Shown one piece after another: positions 1-9,500 of a stretch of DNA of 24,409 nucleotides. This DNA is from Caulobacterales bacterium (GTDB lineage Bacteria > Pseudomonadota > Alphaproteobacteria > Caulobacterales > Parvularculaceae): assembly GCA_020638525.1 (NCBI GenBank), contig JACKIL010000022.1, forward strand, positions 1 through 24,409, given 5' to 3'. The translations under genes were made by a program, and so were the position numbers. Below the pieces are notes generated by a model. That model was not told the origin of the DNA, searched no databases, and was given only the letters and a program-made list of their open reading frames with translations. Position 1 is the stretch's first letter; every line of letters starts with the position of its first letter.

Positions 1-54
1 TCACCTCTTTCCCGCCCCTCCTATTCCCTATTCCCTATTCCCCATTCCCACTCA
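1..54. repeat. Heptamer tandem repeat downstream of the 477-aa gene
   Basis: This short gap at the left edge contains CTATTCC three times in tandem (21-27, 28-34, 35-41) followed by the variant CCATTCC (42-48). Read on the minus strand the unit is GGAATAG/GGAATGG. Related heptamers occur at 1554-1588 and 14451-14471, always between genes. I see no terminator-like hairpin here. Function unknown. Confidence 0.7.
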
Positions 55-1488
55 TCACGCCGTCAGCGCCGCCGCCTTCGCGCGCTCTTTGAACTGCGCG
101 ATTTCGGTATCGCCAAGGAGCGGGGCGGCGAAGTCGAGCGCGTTCTCCATGATGCGCCGGGCGAGCGCGCGCTCTTCGCCTTCGGCGGCTCGGATCTCGA
201 CGACGAGATCGCCGAGATAGCGCTTCAGCTCCGCGCTCGCATCGGCGATGACGTTCTTGGCGGCGCTTGCGCGGCCGAGCTTTTCGGCGGCGCCTTTCGA
301 CTTTGCGAGGAAACGCGCGGCCTCGCGCGCGGCGGCGAGAATGCGCGGCGGAATTGAGTGCGAGATATCGGGACGATAGGCCATCAACCGGCTTGCGCCA
401 CTCGCCTTTCTCACCGGCGTCGCAGCGCGCAGCGCGGCGAGAGACTGCTCGGCGAAACGCTCAAGGCAGTCGCCGGCGACATCGCGGCAGGCTTCGATGC
501 GGTTGAGAACGACATTGTCGTCCGCGCGGCTCGCTTCGCCTGCAAGGCCGTCCGCATAATCGATGAAATGCGAAAGCCGGAAGGCGGCGTCTTCCGCATC
601 GAAGGCGCCCGCCGCATCGCGCTCAAGCCGGCGCGCGTCGTTTTCGAGATCCTCGAATAGCGTTTCGACGAGAAGCGCGGAATCGCCCGCCGCCGGGTCG
701 CTCGCATCGCTGATGAGAGAAGCAAGGTGATAATAGAGCCGCAGCGAGCGCCACGGCTCGTTCATCCGCGCAGCGAGCGCAAGGAGGAGATAGGGCGCGG
801 CCTCCGGCGCGACGCGGCGCGCGCCCTCATAGATGCGCCGCGCCTCGTAGAGTTCTTCTTCGGTGAGCGCGCCGACAGGCTTTGGAAACACCGCCTGCAA
901 CGCCTTCAAATGATCGACGGCGGAAAGCAGGAAGTGAATCTCGCCAAGGTCCGACAGGGCGCCCGCCCCGCCGAGCTGAGCAGAAAGCGTCTCATAGAAC
1001 CGCTCGTCGGCTTCGGCGTGCGCGATGACGCGCGACAGCCCCTGCCCCGCCGCGTTGAAGAGCGCTTCTTCATCGGCGATGAGATCGGTCCGGCCCGCGC
1101 CGATCGCCTGATCGAGCGCGCCGGCAGCGCGCGCTGCGCCTGCGCATGCCGGATCGTTCATCAGGAGCGACCAGATCGGCGTCAGCGAGGTTCTGGCGAT
1201 CCGTGCACGGCGCTTCTTGCCGGACCGGCGGCTGATGAAGAAATCCTCGAACGGAGTGAAGAACAGGCGCTGCGCATTCTTCGGGCGCGACGGAAACGCA
1301 GCGCCGCGCGCTTTCAACTGGTCGCGCAATTGCTCGATCAAGGCGTCATAAGGAAGGCCGCGCCCGCCAGCCGCCCGCTCGCGCTCAAGCGCGGTGAAGA
1401 GCTTCAGCGCTGCAGCGTTCGGCAAAGCGCCCAGAAACTCGAGCAGCCGCTCGTGCTTTTCCGGCGTCAGGGGCGATTGGTCTGCCAC
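55..1488 (-). CDS. Hypothetical 477-aa alpha-helical protein
   Basis: I do not recognise a named family. The reading frame is 477 codons, rich in Ala, Arg, Leu and Glu, and looks almost wholly alpha-helical. It has no signal peptide, no membrane segment and no obvious catalytic motif, so a soluble cytoplasmic protein is inferred. A basic stretch (SGKKRRARIAR, about residues 88-98) lies in the N-terminal quarter. The start is GTG at 1486-1488; the frame has a stop 12 codons upstream and no ATG in between, so GTG is the best choice even though the Shine-Dalgarno is poor (GAGG about 15 bases upstream). It lies 97 bp downstream of the DnaJ-family gene on the same strand and could be co-transcribed with it. 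The opposite-strand frame over the same DNA looks like a GC-rich shadow. Confidence 0.75.
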   Translation of the reverse strand: MADQSPLTPEKHERLLEFLGALPNAAALKLFTALERERAAGGRGLPYDALIEQLRDQLKARGAAFPSRPKNAQRLFFTPFEDFFISRRSGKKRRARIARTSLTPIWSLLMNDPACAGAARAAGALDQAIGAGRTDLIADEEALFNAAGQGLSRVIAHAEADERFYETLSAQLGGAGALSDLGEIHFLLSAVDHLKALQAVFPKPVGALTEEELYEARRIYEGARRVAPEAAPYLLLALAARMNEPWRSLRLYYHLASLISDASDPAAGDSALLVETLFEDLENDARRLERDAAGAFDAEDAAFRLSHFIDYADGLAGEASRADDNVVLNRIEACRDVAGDCLERFAEQSLAALRAATPVRKASGASRLMAYRPDISHSIPPRILAAAREAARFLAKSKGAAEKLGRASAAKNVIADASAELKRYLGDLVVEIRAAEGEERALARRIMENALDFAAPLLGDTEIAQFKERAKAAALTA

Positions 1489-1553
1489 GGCGTTTCGACG
1501 GAGCCTCTGCGAGATCGGGACTTAAGGACTCGAATGTCAGAAAGGCGAACTGC

Positions 1554-1588
1554 CTATTCCCTAATCCCTCGTCCCAAATCCCTCAACC
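1554..1588. repeat. Degenerate heptamer repeat, five units
   Basis: Five 7-base units run back to back: CTATTCC, CTAATCC, CTCGTCC, CAAATCC, CTCAACC. They end exactly at the stop codon of the DnaJ-family gene (1589). The first unit is identical to the repeat at 21-41, and the others are progressively diverged. The array fills about a third of the 100-bp gap between the two genes. Confidence 0.6.
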
Positions 1589-2536
1589 TCAGGCGCCAGC
1601 GTATTTCTTCTTGGCGCCGGCGCGCTCGCCGCCTTTCCAGTTGCGCATGAATTCCTCAAGTTCGGGGTCGCCGCCTTCCGGCAGCACGATCTTGAGCTTC
1701 ACATACTGGTCGCCATGCCCGCTCTTGCCCTGCGGGGCGCCGCGGCCCTTAAGGCGCAGCACCGCGCCGGAGCTTGAGTTTTTCGGCACCGTTACGGAAA
1801 CGTCGCCGGTGACGGTCGGCGCCGTCACCTTGCCGCCGAGCACGGCTTCCTTGAGCGAGATCGGGATCTCGACGTGAATGTCGGCGCCGCGCCGTTCGAA
1901 AACCGGGTGCGGCTGAACCTTCACTTCGACATAGACGTCGCCAGCAGGACCAGAACCGGGGCCTTTCTCGCCCTGACCGCGCAAGCGCAATGTTTGCCCG
2001 TCTTCAAGGCCGGCCGGAATGGAGATGTCGAGCGTGCGCCCGTCGGGCATCGTCACGCGTTTCGTCGCGCCGTTGACAGCGTCGAGAAGATCGATCTCAA
2101 GGCGATAGCGCAGATCGCGCCCGCGCATCGAGCCGCCGCCAGCGCCGCCGCGCGCACGCCCGCCGCCGAAGAGGTCGGCGAAGATGTCGCCCAGATCGTC
2201 AAAACTTGCGCCTGCGCCCGGCCCTGCGCCAGCGCCAGAACCCCAGCCCTGGCCGAAACCGTCAGCACCCGGACGGGGCCCGCTCGACCATGTGCGCTGC
2301 GCCGCGCGTTCGCGCCCGTCGGCGTCGATTTCGCCGCGGTCGAATTTCTTGCGCGCTTCGGAGTCGCCGAGAATGTCGAAAGCGGCGGCGACTTCCTTGA
2401 ACTTTTCCTCGGACGCCTTGTCGCCCGGATTGCGGTCCGGGTGATATTGTTTGGCGAGCGAACGAAACGCCGCGCGAATTTCAGAATCGCTCGCCGTCGG
2501 AGAGACGCCCAGAACCTGATACGGATTCCTCGCCAC
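1589..2536 (-). CDS. DnaJ-family (CbpA-like, type II) co-chaperone
   Basis: This is an Hsp40 co-chaperone expected to deliver substrates to cytoplasmic DnaK and stimulate its ATPase. Residues 1-70 form a J domain with the HPD motif at 32-34. Residues about 85-135 are a Gly/Phe/Ala-rich linker containing DIFADLFGGG. Residues about 140-300 match the DnaJ C-terminal substrate-binding domains. The zinc-finger CxxCxGxG repeats of true DnaJ are absent and the protein has no cysteine at all, so it is the CbpA/DjlA-independent type II form rather than DnaJ itself. At 315 aa it fits that subfamily. The start is GTG (2534-2536), preceded by GGGGTGAGG with about 8 bases of spacing, a good ribosome site. 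Its own promoter probably lies in 2537-2724. Confidence 0.93.
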   Translation of the reverse strand: MARNPYQVLGVSPTASDSEIRAAFRSLAKQYHPDRNPGDKASEEKFKEVAAAFDILGDSEARKKFDRGEIDADGRERAAQRTWSSGPRPGADGFGQGWGSGAGAGPGAGASFDDLGDIFADLFGGGRARGGAGGGSMRGRDLRYRLEIDLLDAVNGATKRVTMPDGRTLDISIPAGLEDGQTLRLRGQGEKGPGSGPAGDVYVEVKVQPHPVFERRGADIHVEIPISLKEAVLGGKVTAPTVTGDVSVTVPKNSSSGAVLRLKGRGAPQGKSGHGDQYVKLKIVLPEGGDPELEEFMRNWKGGERAGAKKKYAGA

Positions 2537-2724
2537 GCGAAAAACCTCACCCCTTCATGGCGTGCTGAGCGATGCTCTCATCGCTGCGCCGCCGGATACT
2601 ACTCTCCCGCCGCCAACGCCGGACCTTACCGGAGCGTTAACGCCGATACAGCCGAGAGATAGTCAGTTCTCTCTCAAAATGAAGACTTTGGGGTTAATTT
2701 TCGCCCTCGCAAGCGAGGGCAGGC
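2537..2724 (-). promoter_or_regulatory. Intergenic region upstream of the DnaJ-family gene
   Basis: This 188-bp gap separates the kinase stop from the DnaJ-family start. It has a short dyad, GAGAGA at 2654-2659 and TCTCTC at 2668-2673 around an 8-base centre. A perfect hairpin lies at 2703-2720, just after the kinase stop (GCCCTCGC arms, AA centre). I could not settle on a convincing -35/-10 pair. Promoter role is inferred from position only. Confidence 0.35.
2703..2720 (-). terminator. Possible terminator hairpin after the kinase gene
   Basis: The sequence GCCCTCGCAAGCGAGGGC is self-complementary with an 8-bp arm (7 bp with a 4-base loop) and starts 4 bases past the kinase stop codon. On the transcribed strand it is followed by GAAAATTAA rather than a run of U, so intrinsic termination is only weakly supported. 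It could instead protect the 3' end of the mRNA. Confidence 0.35.
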
Positions 2725-4527
2725 CTAGCCGACAGCCGCGGAAGGCGCAGGCAGACTCGCCGTGGCGAAGCGGCGGATGACTTCGGCGAGGACGGCGCCT
2801 TTGACGGGTTTGCCCAGGAAATCGTTCATGCCGGCGTCCAGGCTCGCCGCCCGGTCCTCGGCCGAGGAGGCAGCGGTGAGTGCGACGACAGGGATCGCCG
2901 CCCATTCGGCGCAGGAGCCGCGAATGGCGCGCGTCGCCGTAAGCCCGTCCATGACCGGCATATGCAGGTCCATCAGCACCATGTCGAAACGGTTCTCTTT
3001 GAGGCGGGTGAGCGCCTCCTCGCCATTCTCGGCTTCGATAACCTCGACATTCAGCGGGCGGAGCAAGGCGCGGACGACCTGTCGATTGACGAGGTTGTCC
3101 TCGACGAGAAGGATGCGCGCCCCGTCAAGGCCCCCGCCGCCCAGAAAGGCGGCAGGAGCCTTGGCAGGCGCAGCAGGAATCTGAATGCCCGGTGTTTCGA
3201 ACGCCGGCTCGGCGAGTTCGGGCGCGACCTCGGCGGTCAGGCGAATGGTGATCGTCGCGCCGGCGCCCTTTTTCGAATGCGCGGAAATTTCACCGCCCAG
3301 CGCCTTGATGAGACCGCGCGCGACGGTAAGGCCGAGGCCGGCGCCGCCAAAACGGCGCGTCGGCGAATTGTCAGCCTGCTCGAACGGCTCGAACACGCGC
3401 GCGCATTCTTCTTCCGTCATGCCGATGCCGGTATCGCTGACGGTTATTTCGAGATCGGCCATTCCGTCGCCCGCTTTCTTCGTGCTCGCCTTGACGAGCA
3501 CGGCGCCGGAATCGGTGAACTTGACGGCGTTCGCGACAATCTCGCTGAGCCCCTGGCGAAGGCGTTCGCCGTCGAGGCGCAGGCGCCGGTCTTCCGCCGC
3601 GGAGAGATCGAGCGTCAGCGCGACGCCCTTTTCCCGCGCCGCCGTGCGATAGGGCCCGACAGCGTCTTCGATGACTCGCAACAGATCTTCCTCGCGCGAG
3701 ACCACCTTGATCGAGCCGCCGTCGATCTTCGAATAATCGAGAATTTCGTTGAGGATGCGTAGCAGCGCATCGCCCGACCTGATGATGGTGTCGACTTCTT
3801 CAGCGCGGGCGCCATCGGGATTGTTCTCGCGCAGCGCCTGCGCCATGCCGAGCATGCCGTTGAGCGGCGTTCTGAGCTCGTGGCTCATCTTTGCAAGGAA
3901 GGCGGACTTCGCTGCGCTCGCTTGCCGCGCCGTTTCGCGTTCCCTCAGCGCTTCGGACATCGCTTCATTGATCAGCCGCACGCCCTTGAGCCGGCCGAGA
4001 TAGGCGGTGACCATGGCGGACAGGAAGATCGCAACTGTCGCCGCCGGCAGAATAAATCCGCCTTCGGACGAAAGCAGCACGCCGGCGCCGATCAAGGTCG
4101 CCGCCATCGGCGTCGCCGCCGACGCATAAATGAGATGCGTGTTTGCGTTGTGGACGGTCGTATGAATGAGCGTGCCCGAAAGGAAGGCGGCGGCCGCGAA
4201 ATAGGCCACGGGCGTTCCCGCTTTCAGGAAGATCCAGACCGGGATCGTATAGACGCAGGAACAGGCGAAGCTGATGACGGCGAAGAGCGCCTTGTGCGCC
4301 GTCGACATGCTTTCCCGCTCGCGGCGGAAAACCTGAATGAAAGCGAGCGCTTCAATGCCGAGAAGGAGGGCCATCGCGCCCCACCAGGCGGCGGCGACAT
4401 AGGCGGAACTGAAACCGGATATGATCCAGGCGACGCCGGCCGTGACGGCGAGCCGAAGCGGGTATTCCCTTACAACGGTGTCGCGCGTCTCGCGATAGGC
4501 GAGCACGGCGGCGTGTGCGACGGTCAT
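2725..4527 (-). CDS. Membrane-bound hybrid sensor histidine kinase
   Basis: This is a 600-aa two-component hybrid kinase. Residues about 25-180 contain several hydrophobic segments (roughly five to six helices) that anchor it in the inner membrane and probably form the sensor; I recognise no PAS, HAMP or CHASE domain. The HisKA dimerisation domain has the phospho-accepting His216 in SHELRTPLNG. The ATPase domain has the N-box (Asn333 in NAVKFTD), the G1 box DTGIGM (365-370) and G2 box GGAGLGL (394-400). A C-terminal receiver domain (about 470-585) has ILLVEDN, the phospho-acceptor Asp520 in LMDLHMPVMDG and Lys573 in GKPVK. All catalytic residues are present. The ATG at 4525-4527 has only a weak GGGGA upstream. 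The divergent RTX gene starts 265 bp away. No dedicated response regulator is adjacent, so the output partner is unknown. Confidence 0.93.
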   Translation of the reverse strand: MTVAHAAVLAYRETRDTVVREYPLRLAVTAGVAWIISGFSSAYVAAAWWGAMALLLGIEALAFIQVFRRERESMSTAHKALFAVISFACSCVYTIPVWIFLKAGTPVAYFAAAAFLSGTLIHTTVHNANTHLIYASAATPMAATLIGAGVLLSSEGGFILPAATVAIFLSAMVTAYLGRLKGVRLINEAMSEALRERETARQASAAKSAFLAKMSHELRTPLNGMLGMAQALRENNPDGARAEEVDTIIRSGDALLRILNEILDYSKIDGGSIKVVSREEDLLRVIEDAVGPYRTAAREKGVALTLDLSAAEDRRLRLDGERLRQGLSEIVANAVKFTDSGAVLVKASTKKAGDGMADLEITVSDTGIGMTEEECARVFEPFEQADNSPTRRFGGAGLGLTVARGLIKALGGEISAHSKKGAGATITIRLTAEVAPELAEPAFETPGIQIPAAPAKAPAAFLGGGGLDGARILLVEDNLVNRQVVRALLRPLNVEVIEAENGEEALTRLKENRFDMVLMDLHMPVMDGLTATRAIRGSCAEWAAIPVVALTAASSAEDRAASLDAGMNDFLGKPVKGAVLAEVIRRFATASLPAPSAAVG

Positions 4528-4792
4528 TCGCGCAAGTCCCCGGCAGCAAGCCTCCCCTTAAATCACGTTCTACACGGACAAGTTTGAATGGCGCGTTAAT
4601 TACGTGTGCGTAACTTACTGATTGATCAGATGAATTTTGGAATTGGTTTTATCAATGACCGCCTCCATGGTGTTGCGGCGCACAAAGAGCGCCGACCATC
4701 CGCCGTCGGAATGAGTCGCCCCCGGAGGATTTCGCGCATAATCTGTCTGGCGGGGAGCGTCGCAGGGGAGCGGCGCCGGCGGGAGATCCATC
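4528..4792. promoter_or_regulatory. Divergent intergenic region between kinase and RTX gene
   Basis: This 265-bp AT-richer gap must carry promoters for both divergent genes. Two small perfect dyads sit close together: TTACG-TGTG-CGTAA (4600-4613) and CTGAT-TG-ATCAG (4618-4629). They are candidate operator half-sites. A CATAAT hexamer at about 4738-4743 on the plus strand could be a -10 box for the RTX gene, but I see no matching -35. The RTX ribosome site GGGAG is at 4781-4785. Confidence 0.4.
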
Positions 4793-6109
4793 ATGAAAAT
4801 GCTTATGCAGTCTGCTGCGACCGCCGCCTTTGCGGCGACGTTTTCCTTCAGCGCGCAAGCCCTCGCCTGCACGTCCGGCGATCTCACGCCGGTCGTCTCG
4901 AACGGCACGATTGGTCCGGACAATCTCGTCGGTTGTGACGGGCCGGACGAACTCAGCGGCGGCATGGGCGACGACACGCTCATTGGCGGCGCGGGCGACG
5001 ACTATCTCGAAGGCGGCGACGACCATGACAGCCTCGACGGCGGCGACGGCGACGACTTCCTGCGCGGCGGCGCCGGAAACGACACGCTTCTCGGCGGCGC
5101 AGGCGTTGAATATCTGCGCGGTGAAGACGGCGACGACAGTCTCAACGCCGGCGATGGCGACGACATTCTGCGCGGCGGCAAGGGCGTCGACAGTTTCGAC
5201 GGCGGGCCCGGCGCCGATCGCGTCAGCTTTTACGAGATGGATGCGACGCAGGGCTTTTCGGCCAATCTGACGACGCAGAAAATAAAGAATGACGGCTTCG
5301 GCAATACCGAGTCCATGACATCGATCGAAAGTCTCGGCGCGGGCACCTATTACGCCGACGAATTCATCGGCGATGCAGGGCCGAATTTCCTCGTCAATGT
5401 CGGCAAGGGCGACACAGCGAAAGGCGGCGCCGGCGATGACATGTTCCAGATCGAAGACGCGCCGGCGCTTGTCATCGGCGGAACGGGCGTCGATTGCGCC
5501 TGCTGGTTCACGCGCTCGCGCCTCGTCGACAATGGCGGCAGCATCGGCGTCGAGACGACGCAGAACGGCGTCGTCGTGAACCTTGCGCTGAACAAGATTG
5601 TCGATGACGGCTGGGGCGGCTCTGGCGTTATCAAGGCGATCGAAAACCTCGGCGGCAGTCCGGGCGACGACGCGCTGACAGGGAACGGCGCAGCGAACAA
5701 GATCTGGGGTTATGACGGCGCCGACACTATCGTCGGACGCACCGGCGACGACACGATCATCGGCGGGCTCGGCGCGGACACGCTCTCGGGCGCCGGCGGG
5801 GCCGATACTTATATCTATGAAGACATGGGCGAGAGCGCGCCGGGCGCAAGCGACACCATCACCGATTTCCGGCAGGCGCATGGCGACCGCATCGACCTTT
5901 CGGCGATCGACGCCGACCCCTCCACGGGCGCCGATGACAGCTTCGTCTTTCAAGCCGCCCAAAGCAGCGCCCCCATTGAAGGCGCGGTGACGTGGCGCAA
6001 AGACGCCGCGAACAAGCGCACGATCGTCGAGGCGCAGGCCGGCGGCGTCGTGCTGACAATCACGCTCAACGGGCTGCGCAATTTGACGGCTGCGGATTTC
6101 GTTCTGTAA
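4793..6109 (+). CDS. RTX-type calcium-binding repeat protein with Sec signal peptide
   Basis: This 438-aa protein is built mainly of glycine/aspartate nonapeptides of the GGxGxDxLx type, which fold as calcium-binding beta-rolls. One block covers about residues 40-145 (GGAGDDYLEGG, GGAGNDTLLGG and similar), another about 284-335, with a lone copy near 214. The last ~100 residues (DTITDF..DRIDLSAID) resemble the C-terminal region of secreted RTX proteins. Unusually, residues 1-25 form a classical signal peptide ending AQALA before Cys26. The Cys is not in a proper lipobox (Ala at -3), so signal peptidase I cleavage is favoured. ATG at 4793 is preceded by GGGAG with 7 bases of spacing. No enzyme domain is seen. 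A secreted or surface calcium-binding role is inferred. No type I secretion genes are in the window. Confidence 0.88.
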   Translation: MKMLMQSAATAAFAATFSFSAQALACTSGDLTPVVSNGTIGPDNLVGCDGPDELSGGMGDDTLIGGAGDDYLEGGDDHDSLDGGDGDDFLRGGAGNDTLLGGAGVEYLRGEDGDDSLNAGDGDDILRGGKGVDSFDGGPGADRVSFYEMDATQGFSANLTTQKIKNDGFGNTESMTSIESLGAGTYYADEFIGDAGPNFLVNVGKGDTAKGGAGDDMFQIEDAPALVIGGTGVDCACWFTRSRLVDNGGSIGVETTQNGVVVNLALNKIVDDGWGGSGVIKAIENLGGSPGDDALTGNGAANKIWGYDGADTIVGRTGDDTIIGGLGADTLSGAGGADTYIYEDMGESAPGASDTITDFRQAHGDRIDLSAIDADPSTGADDSFVFQAAQSSAPIEGAVTWRKDAANKRTIVEAQAGGVVLTITLNGLRNLTAADFVL

Positions 6110-6144
6110 GCAGGTCAATTGAAGCCGCCCTGGAGACGAAGCCG

Positions 6145-6552
6145 ATGAGCGCGTTCAATCCCGGCCGCGCCATTGTTGCAGGCCTTGTCTATTTCCTTCT
6201 CGTCTTCGCCGCGGGCTTCGCGCTCGGCGCTGTAAGAACGCTTTTCGTTGCGCCGCGCCTTGGCGAAACGCTCGCCGTCATCATCGAACTGCCGTTGATG
6301 CTCGTCATCTCGTGGATAGCCTGCGGCGCAGTGCTGAAACGGATCGACCTTCCTCCGCAGATTTTTCTTCGCCTCCTGATGGGCGCATGCGCTTTTGTAT
6401 TCCTCATGATCGCCGAATTTGCGCTTGCGCATTTTGCTTTCTCTCAAAGCATCGACTCATTTTTTGCGGGACTCACGCGCACGCCCGGCGCGCTCGGCCT
6501 CGCCGGGCAGATCGCCTTTGCGCTCTTTCCTCTCGTCAGGCGCGCCGCCTGA
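6145..6552 (+). CDS. Hypothetical four-helix inner-membrane protein
   Basis: This 135-aa protein has four hydrophobic segments: about residues 8-30, 40-62, 71-96 and 114-132. It is therefore an integral membrane protein with little soluble sequence. I do not recognise a named family. The frame stays open upstream into the RTX gene, but the first sensible start is ATG at 6145, preceded by GGAG at 6132-6135. It starts 35 bp after the RTX stop on the same strand and may be co-transcribed with it. Its 3' end overlaps the 3' end of the opposite-strand DUF11-type gene by 17 bp. No catalytic motif is visible. Confidence 0.75.
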   Translation: MSAFNPGRAIVAGLVYFLLVFAAGFALGAVRTLFVAPRLGETLAVIIELPLMLVISWIACGAVLKRIDLPPQIFLRLLMGACAFVFLMIAEFALAHFAFSQSIDSFFAGLTRTPGALGLAGQIAFALFPLVRRAA

Positions 6553-9500
6553 AGACGCCGCTCAGCAGGATGAGCACCAGAACGACGAGGATGAAGAAGA
6601 GCAACAGGAGCTGCAGGATGCAGCAGATCATGCTCCACGTGACGCAGATGTGGTGATCGCCGAAGAACGGCAGCTCGAACAGGCAATCCTCCTCGCAACA
6701 CGGGTCGGGCGGCTCCGAGACGATCACGGTGACGCAGCTCTTGGCGCCGCCGCCCGCGGACTGCGCGGCGCCGGTGACGCCGACCGTCGCGCAATTCTGC
6801 CATGCGCCGGCGCTGTTCGCCTGCGCGACGATCGTAATCGGGTCTGCGCTGGCGCCGGGCGCAAGCGATCCGCCGATATAATTGCAGACGATCGGCGAAC
6901 CCGATGCGCACTGCCAGTCGGCGTTCGACTGGGCGAAGAGCGGCGTGAACCCGGCCGGGACCTGATCCGACACATTCACCGCGACAGGGCTGGTGATCGC
7001 CGCAGCGCCGTCATTCGTCGTCGTCACGGTGAACGCGACAGTCTCGCCGACATCGACCGAATAGTCGCTCGCCGTCTTGTGGACCGAGATATCGACCGGC
7101 GGCGGGCACGTATAGCTGTTGACGACCGTCAGCTCATAGGGCGCCGAACTATCCGAAATCCGGATATAATCATTCCCATACGGATATTTTACGACGGGCG
7201 TCTCCCACTTGCAGCCGTCCGGTAGCGCGGCCGGGTCAGGCTTTTCGGAGACCTTGCACTCGCTTTCAACCCAAACGCCTTCAAATAGAGCTGGTGCGCC
7301 TATGCTTGCTCCTTTCGTGCTCTGATATTGCTTGTAGGGCAGCTTCGCCGTCTTCGCGCGCGTGCACGAGACGGTGATCGGAAAGGCGATCTTCGGATCG
7401 ATCACCACCGGATCGGCGCCGTGATCGATCTCCTTGTAAACCTTCAGCGCGCCAGTCACGTTGACGGTTGAATAGGTCGAGAGCGTTTCCGGTTTCTTTG
7501 GATACCAGTCCTCGCTGATCTTCCCATTCATGGTCAGCGTCAGGTCATTCCAGATCGTATCGGGCGAGAACACGCCGCTCATCTCATAGTCGATCTGGAG
7601 ATAACCGTTCGGAAGGCTCTCAATGTTCACCACGGCCGGCTGGCTTCCGGGGGGCGCTTTCCAGATGCAGGGCGATGTCGCGCCGCACGGATCCGTTGTC
7701 AGGTTGAACGACGCGCCGGAGGGAACATTGACGCCTGAACCTTGCGCGCCAGCCTTGAATGCATCGGTCAGGACTGGACCGTTCCAGACGCCGCCCGCTT
7801 GCGAGAAGCCGCCAAAGCCGCTGTTCGGCGACTGTTGATCGACAACCGTGACGGAGTAAGTGACCGACGCTGCAACGCCGGGCGCCACATAAGGCGGCGT
7901 CGCCGTCTTCTGAATGAGGAGATCGTAGCATTTCGGCAATCTGGACGCCGCCGTATCCCAGTTCGACCCGCGCGGCGAAGGCTGCCACGGAACGTTCGCA
8001 GGATAGAGCGCGGACACATCCATCAGCGCGAGATCGAAGAGGCGCGGCTGCATAGTGCTGAGGCAATAGGGATTGTTTTCCGGCGGCCGCATGACCGCGA
8101 GCGTCACTGTGCAGGTGAGCGAAGAGTTCGCCGGAAACTTCGTCCATGTCGGCAGCGGCGTATTCGGTTTAAAATGTATTCTCGCGCCATTTGGCGGCTT
8201 GGCGGAATAAGAGATCGAGCCTGTTCCGGCCCCCGACGGCAAGTATTTCGTCACGCCTGTCTGGGCGTCATCGCAGGTGAACTTGTAGCTATAGGCAAGA
8301 GCGGTCGCATAATTGGCCTGCTCGAGCGTTACGACATCCATCAGCGTGCCGATATTGCGCGCCGTCGCGCCCGTATTGGCGAATTTTATCTGATAGGTGA
8401 TGGAATTGGCGAATGCGCCGAGCGCCGTGTCGAAAACGATCTTGTTCTTCTGCGACGTGCTCGACTTGACCTTCTTGGTCGTCTGGAATTCACAATCCTG
8501 CAGCCGCGCCATTTCCGTGTCGACATGATCGCCGCTTGAATAGGGATAGTCAGGCGCCGGCGTTCCGTCGGAAAGGATGACGTCTTTGGTATAACGGGCG
8601 ACGCCGATATTACGGATATAAGGCGGTTTCAGATCCGTCGCGCTGATGCAGTTGCGCTGGTCGTAACGGAGAACGACGCGGTAGGAAATGCTCTGGCCCG
8701 GCGCAAGCGAGGGTACGGCATGCGCCCAGACCGTCTTGTAATCATAATAGCCGATGAGCTGCTGCGTTCCCGTCAGTTTCGGCTGAGGCCCGCAGAGCGG
8801 CTGCGGCGCACAGGCGGCTGAGACGGCTGTCGCCATGAACGGAGGCGTTCCCGGCAGTTCCTGCACCAAGTCGGACACGTTTATGTTGAGCACAGGATCG
8901 CCATTGGGATCCGGGTCGACATTCGCGACCGTGATCACATAGGACACTGTCGCCGAACCCGAAGACCAGTCGACAGGCGAACCGGCCGCGGGGTTTACTT
9001 GCGTCTTGCGCACTTCGATGACGCCTGGCGGCGCTGTCGGATTGACCTCCAGACAATAAGCCGGGTCGATCAGCTGTGCGCCCGTATCGACGCCGATCGA
9101 GACGATATTGTCCGCTGATGGTGGATCGAGCGGGGCCGGCTTGCCGACTTCCTGCATGACCGCGCGATTGACGAGGCCGTTGCCATTGACCGTGCGGATG
9201 AAGTCGAGGCAGGGGGTGCTCACATCGACTTCAAATGTCAGCGTGATGACGCCGTTCTTCTGGAGATGGCCAAGCGAGCCCGGTGCGAATTTCCATGTCA
9301 GGTGATTAACGAAGTTCTGATCCATCACCGCAATGGGGTCCGCGCCAATCACAGGATTCTGCGCGGTGTCGAAGCAATCGGTGCCGGGCGTCGCGGAACA
9401 GGCCGCGCTGTTCGGAACATAAGCGACGGCGAGCGGCACGCTGTCAGGCGTCAGCGCGAAGCTGTCGACGAGATCGACAAAATTTCCGAAGTAGAGTTCA

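Noticed and set aside
727..1650. 307-codon plus-strand frame over the 477-aa gene and the 3' end of the DnaJ-family gene
   Set aside because: Arg-rich composition and no recognisable motif; typical high-GC antisense frame crossing two real genes.
4652..6118. 488-codon minus-strand frame opposite the RTX gene
   Set aside because: It is the antisense shadow of Gly/Asp-repeat codons; the plus strand has a signal peptide, a ribosome site and RTX motifs.
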